This document shows, in pieces, positions 24,343 through 37,000 of a stretch of DNA of 64,000 bases. Positions within the stretch are counted from its first letter, which is position 1. Every line of letters starts with the position of its first letter. The notes under the pieces are model-generated. The model did not search any database, was not told the DNA's origin, and saw only the letters and a program-made list of their open reading frames with translations. Origin of the DNA: Pelomonas sp041914785 (lineage in GTDB: Bacteria; Pseudomonadota; Gammaproteobacteria; Burkholderiales; Burkholderiaceae_C); the NCBI GenBank assembly GCA_041914785.1, contig JAYSCT010000001.1, positions 1 through 64,000 of the forward strand, given 5' to 3'. Both the position numbers and the translations under genes were made by a program.

Positions 24343-24975
24343 TCAGTCGCGGCGGCGACGGCGCGCCAGCGCGGCCCCGGCCACCGCGATGCCTGCCAGC
24401 ACGGCGCTGGCGGGCTCGGGCACCGTGTTGCCGGGCGTGCCGGTGTCGGGCAGCACGAAGGTCAGCTCCAGGAAGTCCACGGCGCCGCCGTCGGCACCAT
24501 CGGCCGGGCGGATTTCGAACAGATCGTTGCTGCCGGTCAGCAGGTTCAGCAGGTCGATGAGGTCGAAGCTGTCTTCGACGACCTTGTTGAACTGCTCGGC
24601 GCCCGGGTCGCCATCGGAGATCTTGCCGACGAATTCGCCGTTCAGGTACAGGCTCGCCTGGCCGCCAAAGCCCCAGCCGCCGCTGACGACCCTGAGCACG
24701 GCGCTGTCGACCAGGTCACCGCTGTAGCCGGTGTTCAGCAGCGCGCTGAACCCGCCCTGCGCGATCCACGCATCGGCTTCCGAGTTGTCGCCGGCGGCGG
24801 GCAGGTCGTTGAACAGGAAGAACTCGCCGACGCCGAGAGCGGGCGTGACGCCGAAGCCGTTGATGCCGCCGTACAGCGTGACGACGGTGGGCGCCGCCTG
24901 GGCGGAACCGGCCAGGGCGCCCAGCGACAGCAGGGCGGCGGACAGCCAGCGGCGGGAGGAGGAGGCGAAGGTCAT
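24343..24975 (-). CDS. PEP-CTERM sorting-domain protein
   Basis: A 210-residue secreted protein. The signal peptide runs from the chosen ATG (24975) to about residue 27 (ALAGSAQAA). The C-terminus is a classic PEP-CTERM sorting signal: VPEPASAVLAGIAVAGAAL followed by ARRRRRD, recognised and cleaved by an exosortase in the inner membrane. The middle part, with GFGVTPALGVGEFFLFND and GGQASLYLNGEFVGKI, looks like a small beta-rich, possibly ligand-binding fold. It lies between the giant gene and the TolC-like gene in the same direction. On its upstream side TAGGAT (24a at 25024-25019, minus strand) is a possible -10. The role is unknown; exosortase must be encoded elsewhere. Confidence 0.9.
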   Translation of the reverse strand: MTFASSSRRWLSAALLSLGALAGSAQAAPTVVTLYGGINGFGVTPALGVGEFFLFNDLPAAGDNSEADAWIAQGGFSALLNTGYSGDLVDSAVLRVVSGGWGFGGQASLYLNGEFVGKISDGDPGAEQFNKVVEDSFDLIDLLNLLTGSNDLFEIRPADGADGGAVDFLELTFVLPDTGTPGNTVPEPASAVLAGIAVAGAALARRRRRD

Positions 24976-25099
24976 GGGAAGGTCCGAACGTCGGGCGCGC
25001 CGGAGCGCGGATGGGCGCATCCTAGGGAAGCCGCCGCGCGGCGACTATCCCCGGAGCACGGGACGCGGGCGTGGCGCCCAGGCGACGGGATGAGGGCCA

Positions 25100-28000
25100 T
25101 CACTTGCCCCCCACCAGCTGCTGCCACTGCGCCTTGGCCCGCTCTTCCAGCTCCTTGAGCCAGGCATCGCTCAGGGCGCGGGCGCGGTCGGCCTCGTCCT
25201 GGGCGATCTCGGCGGCGGTGCGGGGCAGCGGCGCCGGCGTGGCGCCGGCGTCCAGCCGGCCGCGGTCGTCGGCCAGCAGTGCCAGCGCGGCGGCCGACGG
25301 GCCGGCCACGGCAGTGCTGCCGGCCTGGCGCTGGGTGGCCTGCGCCTGCGTCGCCGTGACGACGAAGGGGTTGACCCCCACCGGCGTGGCCACCGCGGTG
25401 CCCGGCAGCACGCGCACGTTGATGCCCTGGCTGACGCTGGCGCTGGCGCCGTTGCTGGTCTCGACGCTGGCGGCCACCACGGTGAGGCTGAATTCGCCCG
25501 TGAAGCCGGCCGGTGCCACCAGGCTCAGGCGGGTCAGGTCCCAGCCGGCCAGGTCCACCGGCGCGCCGCCGGCGGCGCTGCGCACGCCGTCGGTCAGCGT
25601 GGCACCGTCGGGCAAGCCCAGCAGGTTCACGCTCAGGCGCTCGCCGCCCGCCGCGTTGGCCAGCGCCGCCTCGATGCGCGGCAGCGCGACGCTGCCGCCG
25701 GCCAGGCCGTAGACGACGCCCGCGCCCACCGGCAGCGTCTCGACGAGGTGGATGTCGTCGATCATGGCGCTGCGCAGCGGCACCGCGGTGCCGGCGGCGA
25801 GGGTGTCGCCGCCTTCCAGCACGATGGCGACCGTGCGGCTGGCGCCGTTGCCGGTGAAGCTGAAGCTCAGCGCCTGCCAGTTCAGCGAGGACGTCGGGCT
25901 GGTGCCGGCATGGGTGGCGATGCGCACGCCGTCGACGTAGATGCCGATCTGCGTGTTGGCCGCGAGGAAGCCCATGCCGCCGGCGTAGTCCAGGCTGAGG
26001 GTGTAGGTCGCGCCGGCAATGGTGTCGACGCTGCGCTCCACGCCGTGAGTCTGGTAGGACGTGCTGCGCCGGCCGTTCATCAGCGCCAGCCACTGGCCAC
26101 CGTTGCCGGGCATGGCCTGGACGGTGAAGCTGTTGCCGCCGACGTTGGTCATGCGGTCGCCGGACGCCCAGATCTCGAACGCGGCGGTCTTGCCGGTGGT
26201 CGGGGTCTGGATCGTCCAGCCTTCCAGCACGCGGCCGGTGAGGACCGTGGCGGTCGCCGGCGCCTTGTGAGGCGCACGACAAACACCCGGGACCACCAAT
26301 ACGCCCATAACGCCCGCCGCCCCGCGGCGCATAGCCGACCACCTGGGTGCCGAGCAGCGCGCCGNNNNNNNNNNGAGGCCCGGGGGGGGCGCCGCGGTGT
26401 GGGCCGGCGTCCCCCCGCGGGTGGCCAGCAGTCCGCGGGTGACGGCGACGGCGCGCGGGCGCCGCCCCCGGGTGGGGGCGTCGGCCACGGCGACGAACTG
26501 GGCCGTGACGATCTGGCTGGTGGTGGCGTACGCGCCGGTGGCGCCCTCGAGGGCGGTGGCCTGCAATTGCAGGGCCACGCTGCCGTTGAAGTCGCGCGGC
26601 GGCGTCAGCGTGAGGGCATCAAGCTGCCAGCCCGCGAGGTTGATGACGCGCTGCGTGGCCGACGGCGTGAAGCTGTGGGTGCCGTCGGACAGCGTGAAAC
26701 CGTCCGGCAAGCCGGTGAGCGTCAGCACCAGCGTCTCGGAGCCGTCGTTGTCGACGAGGCCGGCGACGATGGCGTGCAGCGCCAGCGCCACGTCCTCCAC
26801 GCCGGTGACGATGTTGCCGCCGGTGATGGTGAGCGTGGGCGTGTCGGCGACGGCTGCGATGTCGATGACGAGGCTGGCCGGCGCGCTGTAGAGCTCGCCG
26901 TCGAAGGCGCGGAAACCGATGCGGGCGTAGTGCTCGTGCCGGTTGCCGTCGCCCGGCGTGGCGTAGCCGGCGCCGCCGGAGGCGTCGGCCGCCGGCACGA
27001 AGCGCAGGCCGCGGGCGGCCAGCTCGGCTTCGGTGAAGCGATCACCGACGGCGACCGCCGCCCAGCTGCCGTCGGACTGCTGGCGTTGCAGCTGGCCGTC
27101 GGTGGGCAGGGTGGTGATCTCGATCTGCAGCAGGTCGGGCCGGCTGTCGGGGTCTTTCGCCGCGAAGCTGGACCAGCCCAGTGGCAGGGCCTGGTCTTCC
27201 TCGCCCGCCACCTGACCGCCAGCGGCGATCGGGGCCTGGTTGGGCGCGCCGTCGTTGCTGACGGTGATGGTGACCGTCACGACGTCGGAATCGGCCTGCC
27301 CGTCGTTGACGCGGTACGTGAAGCTGTCGGGGCCGGCAAAGCCGGTAGCGGCCTTGTAGCTGAAGCTGCCATCGGCCAGCACGTTGAGCACGCCATGCGC
27401 AGGCCCGCTGACGACCGCGGCCGTCAGTGCGTCGCCATCAATGTCGAACGCCGTGCTGAGAGGATTGATCGCCACGGATTGGCCGGCCTGCGCCGACAGG
27501 CTGCGGCCGGTCAGCGTGGGCGCGTCATTGACGGGCTTGACAGTGATCGACACGGTGGCGGTGTTGCTGGCCTGCCCGCCGATGACAAAGCGGTAGCTGA
27601 AGCTGTCGCTGCCGTTGAAGTTGGCCGCAGGCTGGTAGCTGAACTGGCCGTTGGCCAGCAGCACCAGCGTGCCGTGGGCCGGGCCGTCGACCTGTTCGAC
27701 GACAACACTGGTGGCGCCAGACAGCAAGTCGTTGGCGAGCACGTCGCCACTGACCGAACCGTCCTCCTCCAGCACGGCCGTGTCGCCCACCGCCAGCACG
27801 TCCCCGCTGAGCGTCACATCCCGCACGGCCATCGTGCTCGTCTGAGCCGCAAAGCCCAGCAGGTCAAAGCTCAGCAGCACGGCTTTGCCGGCCAGCTCCG
27901 GCGCCAGCGCGACGAAGTAGGTGGCGCTGCCGTCGGCGTTGAGCTGCTTCCGCACCGTCGCCGCCAGCCGCTCGCGGCCGTTGGTCTGCAGGTTGAGCAG

Positions 28001-31000
28001 CGCGTCGGAGCCGCTGAGCGCCACCTTGCCGGCGATGGGCAGGCCCGTCGCGGCATCGAGCAGGGCCACCTCGAACGCGTCCGACGGGCCGGCCGCGTTG
28101 GCGAGCAGGTGCGGCGACTCGAGGGTGAAGCTCAGCAGCTTGTCGCTGGCGCCGATCGTGAAGGCCTGCGACAGCTGCGCCTGGCGCGAGGCCGACTCGC
28201 CCAGCACCGCCTTGCCATCCTGGATGACGACGTTGCCGCGCGTGCTCCAGCCGGCGCCGTCCTGCAACGCGCCGCCGCGGAGGGTGGCGTGGACGGGGAG
28301 GCCGGACATGAAGACAGGCATCGCCGCCGGCTGCGTCATCGTCCCGCCCGACGCCTGGGCCTGGAGCTGCGGCGCCACGTCCGCCACGCCGGCCGCCGTC
28401 GCGTCGGTGGCCGGAGGCGCGCCGAGATACGGGTTGTGGCTGGCGAGGGCCTGCATGTAGAAGATGAGGCTGTCCACCTGCTGGCGCGTCAGCGGCAGGT
28501 CGCGGTCGCCGCGGTTCAAGGCCAGATGCAGCAGCGCGTTGACTTCGTCCGAGCGCTGTACGGAATTGGCCTCCGCCATGAACGTGGGCTTGGGCACCAA
28601 CGTCACGGGCTTCCCGCTCGCGTCCAGCTTGTACTCGTCGGGCAGGCCCAGGCTGTGCCCCAGCTCATGGGCGAACAGCCAGCCGAAATATCGGCCCAGC
28701 GCATACATGCGCTGGCTGCGGTCCGCAATGGCGCCGACGGCCTCCAACGCTTCGCGCAGCGCCGCAGGCACGGAGACGAACGGCGCGTCGCCGTACGTGG
28801 TTCCCGCCTGCGTCTGGTTGATCAGGCGGCTCAGCACGTATTCCTTGCTGCGGATGCTCTGCTCGTTCGTGACCGCACCGCCGCCCGAGGTGAGCAGGAT
28901 GCCCATCTGGTTGGCCGCAAAGTCCCAGCCCGAGCGGCCGGCTTCGCCGGCGCTGCCGCCGATGGTGCCGTCCAGGCCGATGTTGGTCGTGCGCTTGGCC
29001 GTCACGTCATCCAGGCCTGCCGCATCGACGAACGAGAGGTCGATGGCGTTGTAGAAGCGGTCGCGCAGGTAGGCGCCGCCGTTGGGGCCCAGGGCCACCT
29101 TCACGCCATAGCCCAGCGTTTCGAGGTCAGCGGCACCCAGGTCGGACGGCAGCTTGTCGGCCAGGCCCACCAACAGGTTGTAGACGGCCCGATCGTTGCC
29201 GCTGAGGCCCGCCACATCGTCGGTGGCTGTGTGGGCCAGCGTTGCCGCCTGCAGCAACAGCGTGTTGAGCTTTGCCAGGTCCACGTTGACCTGCTGGGTC
29301 GGCATCACATCCACACGCACTTTGGCGCTGAAGTAGACCTTGTCGTTGAGCTTGAAGTTCAATGTGCTCTCGACGCGGCCTCGGTCCTGCGCCGTGGAAA
29401 CGAGGGTGAGCGTGGTGGTGCCGTTGTCGGTTTCCACTTTCCAACGGCCGTCTGATTCGATCGTCAGGTTGTCAGGGTTGTGGATGCGCAGCGTCCGGGT
29501 CTCTCCGGCGCGCAACGCCATGGCCGTGAGCACGCCATCAATCTGGTTGAGGTTGGTCAGCTCGCCGAAATAGTAGGTGCGCAGCGTGATCGACCCGCCA
29601 TCGACGCTGCCCTGCGGCGTCGTGCGCTGCATGTCGAAGCGCAACTGCCCCGAGACGAGCACGGCGTCATAGGCATCACCCCATTTCTTGCGAGCTTCAT
29701 CGGTCAGTCGCGCACCAATATCGATCTGGGTCGAAGCCCCCTTGCCCAACGGTTGGTTTGCCAGGACCGATTTTGATCCGCTCGCCACCGTGGCGCTGGT
29801 GCCTGCGCCGGTGCCCAGGTAGAGGAAGTCGTTGGGCAGGGCAGTCAAGTTGTACGTGATGTCCCCCTCGCTCTCATTCGTGACCGTGAGCTGGTGCTCA
29901 TTCGCGTGGAAGAAGGCGCCTGGCCGCTGCCAGACCAGCGCCTCGTCCGAGGCACTCGGCGTGCTGGCGGGGTTGTCCCGGAAGAAGACGATCTGATCGT
30001 CCTGCGGCCCGCTGCTGTCCTTCACCGACATCGTGGATCCGATGACGATGTTGTCGACGGTCACGCTGTCGGTCTTGAGCAGCTGGAAGGGCTGCGAGGT
30101 GCCGTAGAGGATGTTGTGCAGCTCGATACGCACTTCCACCGACTGCGCCGATTTCGCACGGGCGGCCTCCGGGATCACGAAGGTCTGGTTGGAGCTGCCA
30201 CCCAGTTCACGCAGCCGCAGCTCGCGATTGGCAGGCACCTCGGTGACGGTGCCATCGGCGTTCTGCACCAGGAAAGTGACGCGCAGGTAGGTGTCGCTGT
30301 CCTTGTCGTAGCTGATGTTGCTGACGTTGAGGCTCAGCTGCTGGGCCGACTTGGGCAGCACCATGCGGTTGTGGGTCAGCTGTGCATACTCCTTGTCGAG
30401 GCGGAATCCCCAGTTGGCCACCTTCTCGAGCTCGGTGCCGAAGGTGCCGATCTCCTGCTTGAAGCCTCCGAGGAAGCTGTAGAAGAAGGAGTCGAAGCCC
30501 TTGGCCAGATAGGTCTCCACCGTCTTGGCGATGAACGGAACCTTCAGGAAGGCCAGCGGCGGATAGCTCGAGATGGCCTTGACGGCGTACTTGATCAGCA
30601 GGTCGCGCAAATAGTCGGCCATGTTGCTGACCCAGACCGTCTGCGCCAGGTCGGACATGCTGAGATTGGGACCGTAGATGCCGGTGTAGTTGGCGAAGGT
30701 CGATTTGAAGGCCTCGACGTCCACGCCACGCTTCTTCATCTCCGCCTCGTCCACCGTGCCGAGCAGCATCAGGTGCGTCGCCTGATTGGCGTCGGCGCCG
30801 CTGACGGCCCCGCCGTTGTGCAACGACCACCCCGGCAACTGGTAGGTTGTCAGGAAGCGGCCGAAATACGGACGGATGCTGGCCTGGAAGTCGCCATTGA
30901 ACACCGAGGGCACCGCCGAGGTCGTCTTGCCCCATTCGGTGTTGTCGTCGTCGATGCCGATGCGCTTGCCACTGCCGGCGACAACGCGATCCGAGCTGCC

Positions 31001-34000
31001 GCCCCCGAGCTTGGAGAAGAAGAAGCCTGCGCCGACGCCCTCCCAGGTATCGGCCGGCTCGGCGCTCGCGCGCTGCCCCACCACCGCGTCGAGAGACGAT
31101 CCCTCCACGACGCGGCCGAGCAGTTTGTCCAGCCGCTGCAGGTACCACGGTGCCTGGTTGCTGCCATAGAGGGCCGGCTCGGTGGCCAGTCCCGTCTTTT
31201 CGAACGTGCTGTCGGCGCGGCGACGAATGATCCAGTCCTGGCTGGACGCCTTGGGTTCTGCGACTTCTCCCGCCTTGTTCTTCTTGCTCTTGGTCGCGCT
31301 GAAGTACGTCAGGTCGCTGCTCAGCGTGCCGGCATACCAGGCGTGCGGGCGCGAGTGGGTCTGCGCCTGCGAGCCGAGCACAGGCACCTTGTCGTCTTTC
31401 GTGAATCCCTTGAGACCGGTCAGGTTGAAATCGAAATCGAAGCCCGCGTCCCGAACGTAACCCGCTCCCGCGAGGCTCCGACCGTTCGGCGTCACCGTCT
31501 TGTTGGGCGGCGCGTACTCGTTGGCCACCACCTGGAAGAAGTTGTCGGCGTAGCTCAAGCCCTTCCAGGCCGTCACGTTGGGGTCGAAGAAGTCGGCGAA
31601 GTCGATCTGCTTCAAGCCCATCTTCTTGGGATTCACCTCCAGGACCTCGGCACCCTTGAGCAGGTCGCGCAGGTTGTCGCTGGCCATGTACTTGGTGATC
31701 GTGCCCTTGAGGATCTTCTCCAGATCTGCCGCGAAGCTGGCCGGAATGAGGTCGCCGACGCCAAGCTCCGGCAGCAGCCCCTCGATTTGCAGCGCCTCGG
31801 TGATCCCGTCGAACAGCAGACGGGGAAAGCTGGTCAGCAACGCCGCAATCGACGCGGTGTCGGCATTGACCATGGCCTTGGACACCAGCTCGCTCTGCAT
31901 CAGCGAGTCCTGCCGGAAATCGTGCGGATCCAGCGTGGTCATCTGCAGGTCTGCAGGCGCAGCCAGCTTGTACTTGTCAACGCCCCACAGGATGCGTTGC
32001 GCCAGTTCCGAATTCACGACCGTGCCACGGCTGTGGCCGATCAGATGGATGTTGCCGGACAGGATCTTGCCGCCGGTGCCCTGGTCCGCCACCAGCAGCG
32101 AGGCATACATGGCATCGGCCGTCGCTTCGGCGAAGCCTGAGTCACTGAATCCCGACTCGATCAGCCAATCCGGCACCAGCACGAGCGGCTTGCCCTGTGC
32201 CACCGCGTCCGCCAGCTTCTGCGGCGCGGTTCCCTTGTCCAGCGGTTCCCACAGTCCCGTGTCGCGCACGTATCGGTAGGCATAGGCGCCCTGGGTCCGT
32301 ACGAGGTCCCGCGCCAGTTCGGCGACGGCGGTGGACGTTGCGTCCGTCTTGCCCGCCAGTGCATTCACGTAGACGGAACTGAGCCCATCCGTGCCCGAGA
32401 CCAGAGGCGGCTGATAGCCGTGGGTCAGGATGGTCACGGATTGACCCCCGAAGTCCGACCGCTCGTACGCCTTCTTGACCGTGAAGGGCTGCGAGGCCGT
32501 CAGCATCATGCTCTCGCCACCGGCGAGTTGCGCTTCCACCGCCCACCAGTAGCGCTGGCCAGCGGTCAGCTTGAAGTTGGCGAACGCAGGATCGTTGGCA
32601 AAGTCCTCGAACTTGAAGACTTCACCCGCCTTGATCACCGCCCCCTTGGTCACGTCGAGCGCCGTCAGGATGCGCTCGTCATGGTCCTCCAGGTTGAGTC
32701 GCTTGCCATCTCCGTTGGCCCACTTCGGCAGGTCGGGCACATCGTTGGGGAACAACCCCTGCCCCGGACCGAAGCTGCTGACGTAGATGTTCAGCTTCGC
32801 AATGTTGTGGTTGGACTTGAGCTCGAACACGGGGCGCTGCTCGGCGTCCACCTTGGGGCTGATCAGCTCGAGGTCGCTGTTGGAAGCCAGCGTTGCAACC
32901 GCCCAGGACTTGGGCAGGTTGTCATAGCGCCGCGGCAGCAGGTTGTCCTTGTTCAGGTCGATGGGCTTGCGCAGGTCGCCGCTGCCGCTCTCCGCCGCGG
33001 CAATCAAGCCCGCGGCGTTGTACTGGAACACCGTGGTGAAGATGCGGCTGTAGTAGCCATCGCCGGGCCCGCCGTATTCCTCCACCATCGCCGTCGCCAG
33101 CAGCGTCTTGCCGTCGGCGGACAGTGACAGGTTGTCCAGACTCGCGCCTTCGATCGGGGTGGTCGCGCCGAGGTAGACCGGATTGGTGAACGGGTCCTTG
33201 ATGATGCCGATCTTCCCGCCGGCCTGCTTGTAGACCAGCGCCCCATCCATGAAGCCGGGTTCGTCGAACGGGATCTCGTAGTCGGCGACGAAAGCGTACT
33301 TGCCGTCTGCTGACACCACGACGCCCATGGCGTGCTGAATGTTCTGTCGGAACTTGGTGCCGTTCCACCACTGCGGTTGCGAAGGCCTGAGCCACGTGGC
33401 GCCCACCTTGGCGTCACTCCAGGCTCCGCCTTGCGCGTCGCGCTTGGCGGTGAAGGCGGCAAAGCCCTGGTTGTAGGCCGAAGGGAAGCTCACGACGAAT
33501 TGGCCGGTCTCCGAGCCGGCGCTGACGTAGTACGGCACCTGGCCCGTCCGCGGCATTCCCGACGTGTTGAAGTCGATGAACTTGATGTCGGCGTCGGCGA
33601 CCCGCAGGGTGCGGTCTGCACCGTGGCTGTCCTCGACCTGCTTCTCCCAGGCCTTGTCCATCGTTTCCAGGTCGATGACGAACACATCGCCCTTCTCACG
33701 GGCTGCGAAGCCAAAGCGCGTGGCGCGCTCCCTGGGCGCAGTCACGGCAAGATACCGGCCGCTGCTCACGGCCAGGTCGACGAAGCCGCTGGGGCCGGTG
33801 ACGACCGCGCCCGGCAGGTTGAGCTGCTGGATCTCTTTCAGGAACTGCGGATCCTTGCTGTTGATGTTGACGCGCAGGAGCCGCGCACCACCGACACTGC
33901 CGTAACCGGTGCCCTCGGCGACGTACATCCAGTCGCCTGCAACCGCCAGCGACGCGATGTTGGCGAGAGACCCCGGCATCTGCAGCGCGTAGACCAACTT

Positions 34001-37000
34001 GCGGCTCAGCATGTCGATCATGTAGATCTTGCCGGCCCCTGCCACGTAGACCACCCGGCCATCCGTGCCATAGACCAGCGCATCGGTCTTCAGGCCGGTC
34101 AGATAGCCGGGCAGGTCGATGACATCCTGCAAGATCCTGAGTGCTTCGTCGCCGAGGCTCCCGGTCGCGACGCCGTCCGTGAACTGGACATGCAGGCGGT
34201 CAAGCACGACACCCAGCTGCTGCTGCGGCTTGAGCTCGATGGGATAGCTGGGGTTGCCAGACCTGTAGCCGTAGCCGTCGCCGATGGTGCCGTCAGGGTT
34301 GACAGCGTCGATGACACGCTCGACCCAGATCTCGTGCAGGCCCAAGGCGACGCCTTCGGGCACCTTGATGGTGGCAGATGTCTTGGTGACATCGCTGACC
34401 GTCAGCATGTCCCACAGCAGACCACGGTCGGGCGCACTGTTCCGGCCCGGCAGACCGCTGCCGACGGGCTTGATCCATACCTGCAGTCGCGTGGAACCCG
34501 ACTCCAGCTTGAAGTTGTCACCCGTGATTTTGAAGGTCGTGGCATCGACCTTGGACACACCCGTCAATGTCGGGTCGCCCACCGCGATCGGATTGATCGG
34601 CGTGACCGTGATGTCGAGATCTTCACCCTTGACCGTGGCCGTGCCGGTCTGGACGTACTGCGCCGTCGTCGTGAAGGTGTAGATGCTGAAGGCCGGATCC
34701 GGCAGCATGGCCATCAGGTTGACGGCAGTCATGGCACCGACCAGGTTGCCGCTGCTGGCCACCGCCATTGCCACGCCCACCGCAGCGAAGTAGATGTTCT
34801 GGAAATTGGCATCCAGCGACACGATGCGGGTCGCCGAGGCCCCGGTCTTGGGATCCTTGCTGATACGCCTCGCAGAGACCAGGTAGTCACCGGAGCTCGT
34901 GACGCCCGGATACGGCGGGCTCGCCGTCCGCGCCATGCCATCGGCGCCCACATGCCCGTTGTCCACCACCCACCAGGTGTCCTTGACGGCGCCATCTTCC
35001 AGCGTGATCGTGCCGCGGCGCAGGATCAGCACCTCGTACTCATTCGGGTCAAGGCCTTGCGCCGACGTGGCGAGCTGGATCGGATGCGCGCTCCTCGCAT
35101 CGCCGATGTCCAGGTGGAAGCCGGACAGCACCTGGAAGCCGTCGAAGCTCGGCGCCGCCAGCGGCAGGTTGTTCAGGTCCAGATCGGTGAGGGCCACCTG
35201 ACGCGGCGCGTCGAACGCGCCGGCCGCAATCGCGACCTGCACGCCGTTCTGCGTCTGCAGCACGGCCCCCTCGATGTCGACCTGGATGCTGGGCGCCTGA
35301 GGGGTCACGACGGTCGGCGCGACGACATGCACCGTCAGCTCGACCTGCCCCGATTTGTAGATCGCGTAGACCTTGGTGGTGCCCACCGCCTTGGCCTTGA
35401 TCAGCCCGTCCAGGCTCACCTCCGCGATGCTGGTATCACCCACCACATAGGTCGTGAAGTAGGAATCGGCCAGGCTGTTGCCCGTCAGCACATCGGTCAG
35501 CTTGATCTGGCGCAGGCCGGCGCCAGTGCCGCCCGCCTGCGGGGCGACCAGGGAGACGGATCCCGGGTAGACATCGAGTCCGCCGAGCGCCAGGCTGATG
35601 GTGTCGGCGCTCGGGCCGTCCACCTCGAAGCTGCGCACACCCTGGTAGGCCCCGTGAGCAGCCCTCACGTAGCCCCAGCCTGCTGCCTGCCCCTTGAGCA
35701 GCGCATCGCCCGGCGTGATGACGATCTTGCCCACGCCGTCCTGCCAGTTCTCCACCGACCACTGCAGGTAGTTCCCCGTCAGCGCCACGCCCTTCTCGTC
35801 GGCGAAGTCGCCGAAGGCCTGCAGCTGCCGGCTTTCGCCCGAACGCAGCGGCCCCATGTCCTGGATGTTGATCGCCTGCAGCGCCGCGGAGCTCACGTTG
35901 AACTGGAGCACGATGGGGCCGCTGGAGCCCCAGCCGTCGTCGGCCTCGATGGTGATGGCGGCCGCGCCGGCATAGCCGGCCTCCGGCACGAACAGCAGCG
36001 TGCGGCCGTCCGCCGCCAGCTGGGCGCTGCCGTGGGTGGCCCCCACCACGCGCCAGAAGATGCTGTCGCCCTCGCGGTCCAGCGCCACGTTGTCCAGCGC
36101 CAGCCACTTGTTCAGGTCGGTGTGGGCCAGCACCGGGGTGCTGCCCACCACGCTGATCGGCGCCACGTTGGCGCGCCAGCCGTAGTTGGCGTACAGCAGC
36201 TGGCGGTCCGTGTCGTTGGCGGCGCCGTCGCCGTTCAGGTCCACGCCCGCCGCCGCGAAGGCGGCCGAGTCGCTGCCGTCGATGCGGCCGTCGCGGTTCA
36301 GGTCGCCGGCGATGCTGACCCGGATGCCGGCCGCGCCGCTGCCCGTCAGGGTCAGCAGCTTGAGGCCGCCCTGGGTCACGCGGAGCAGCGTGACGGTCTT
36401 GCCGCCGTGGCTCAGCTGGCCCAGCACGACCGCACCTTCGACGGCCAGGCTGGTCCCCGCCGTCGTCTCGACGGCGTAGACGATGGCCCCCTGGGCACCG
36501 GGTGTCTTCACCGTGCTGGCCAGTTCGCTGTCGCGCACGACGAAGCTGAAGCGTGCCGTGCCCGTGTCGAGGCTGCCGCTCCAGCTGTTGGACGGCGTGG
36601 CGACGCCGGCCAGCCAGCCCGCGGCCGAGCCGAACTGGGCCGTGATCGGGTCGCTGATGACGCTGCCGTCGGCGTGGTAGCCGATGGCCAGGTTGAGGTT
36701 GCCGTCGCCATACAGGCTGCGGGCCAGCGCCAGGCGGCCCGTGCCGTCGTAGCGGTAGACGATGGCCGCGTCGGCCGTGGCCGTCTGGCGGCCCACGACG
36801 CGCTCGATGCGGCCCTGGCTGTCACGCTCGAACACGAGGCGCGCGTTCGGGTCGGTGCTGCCCACCAGCGCGACGCCGGCATCGGACACCAGCCATTGCT
36901 GGCCGTCGGCGAAGCGCACGCCCTGCACCTGGCCGCGGGCGTCCAGGCGGTAGCGGGTGCCATCGGGGCCGGTCAGCTCGTAGCCCGGGGGCTGCCAGGG

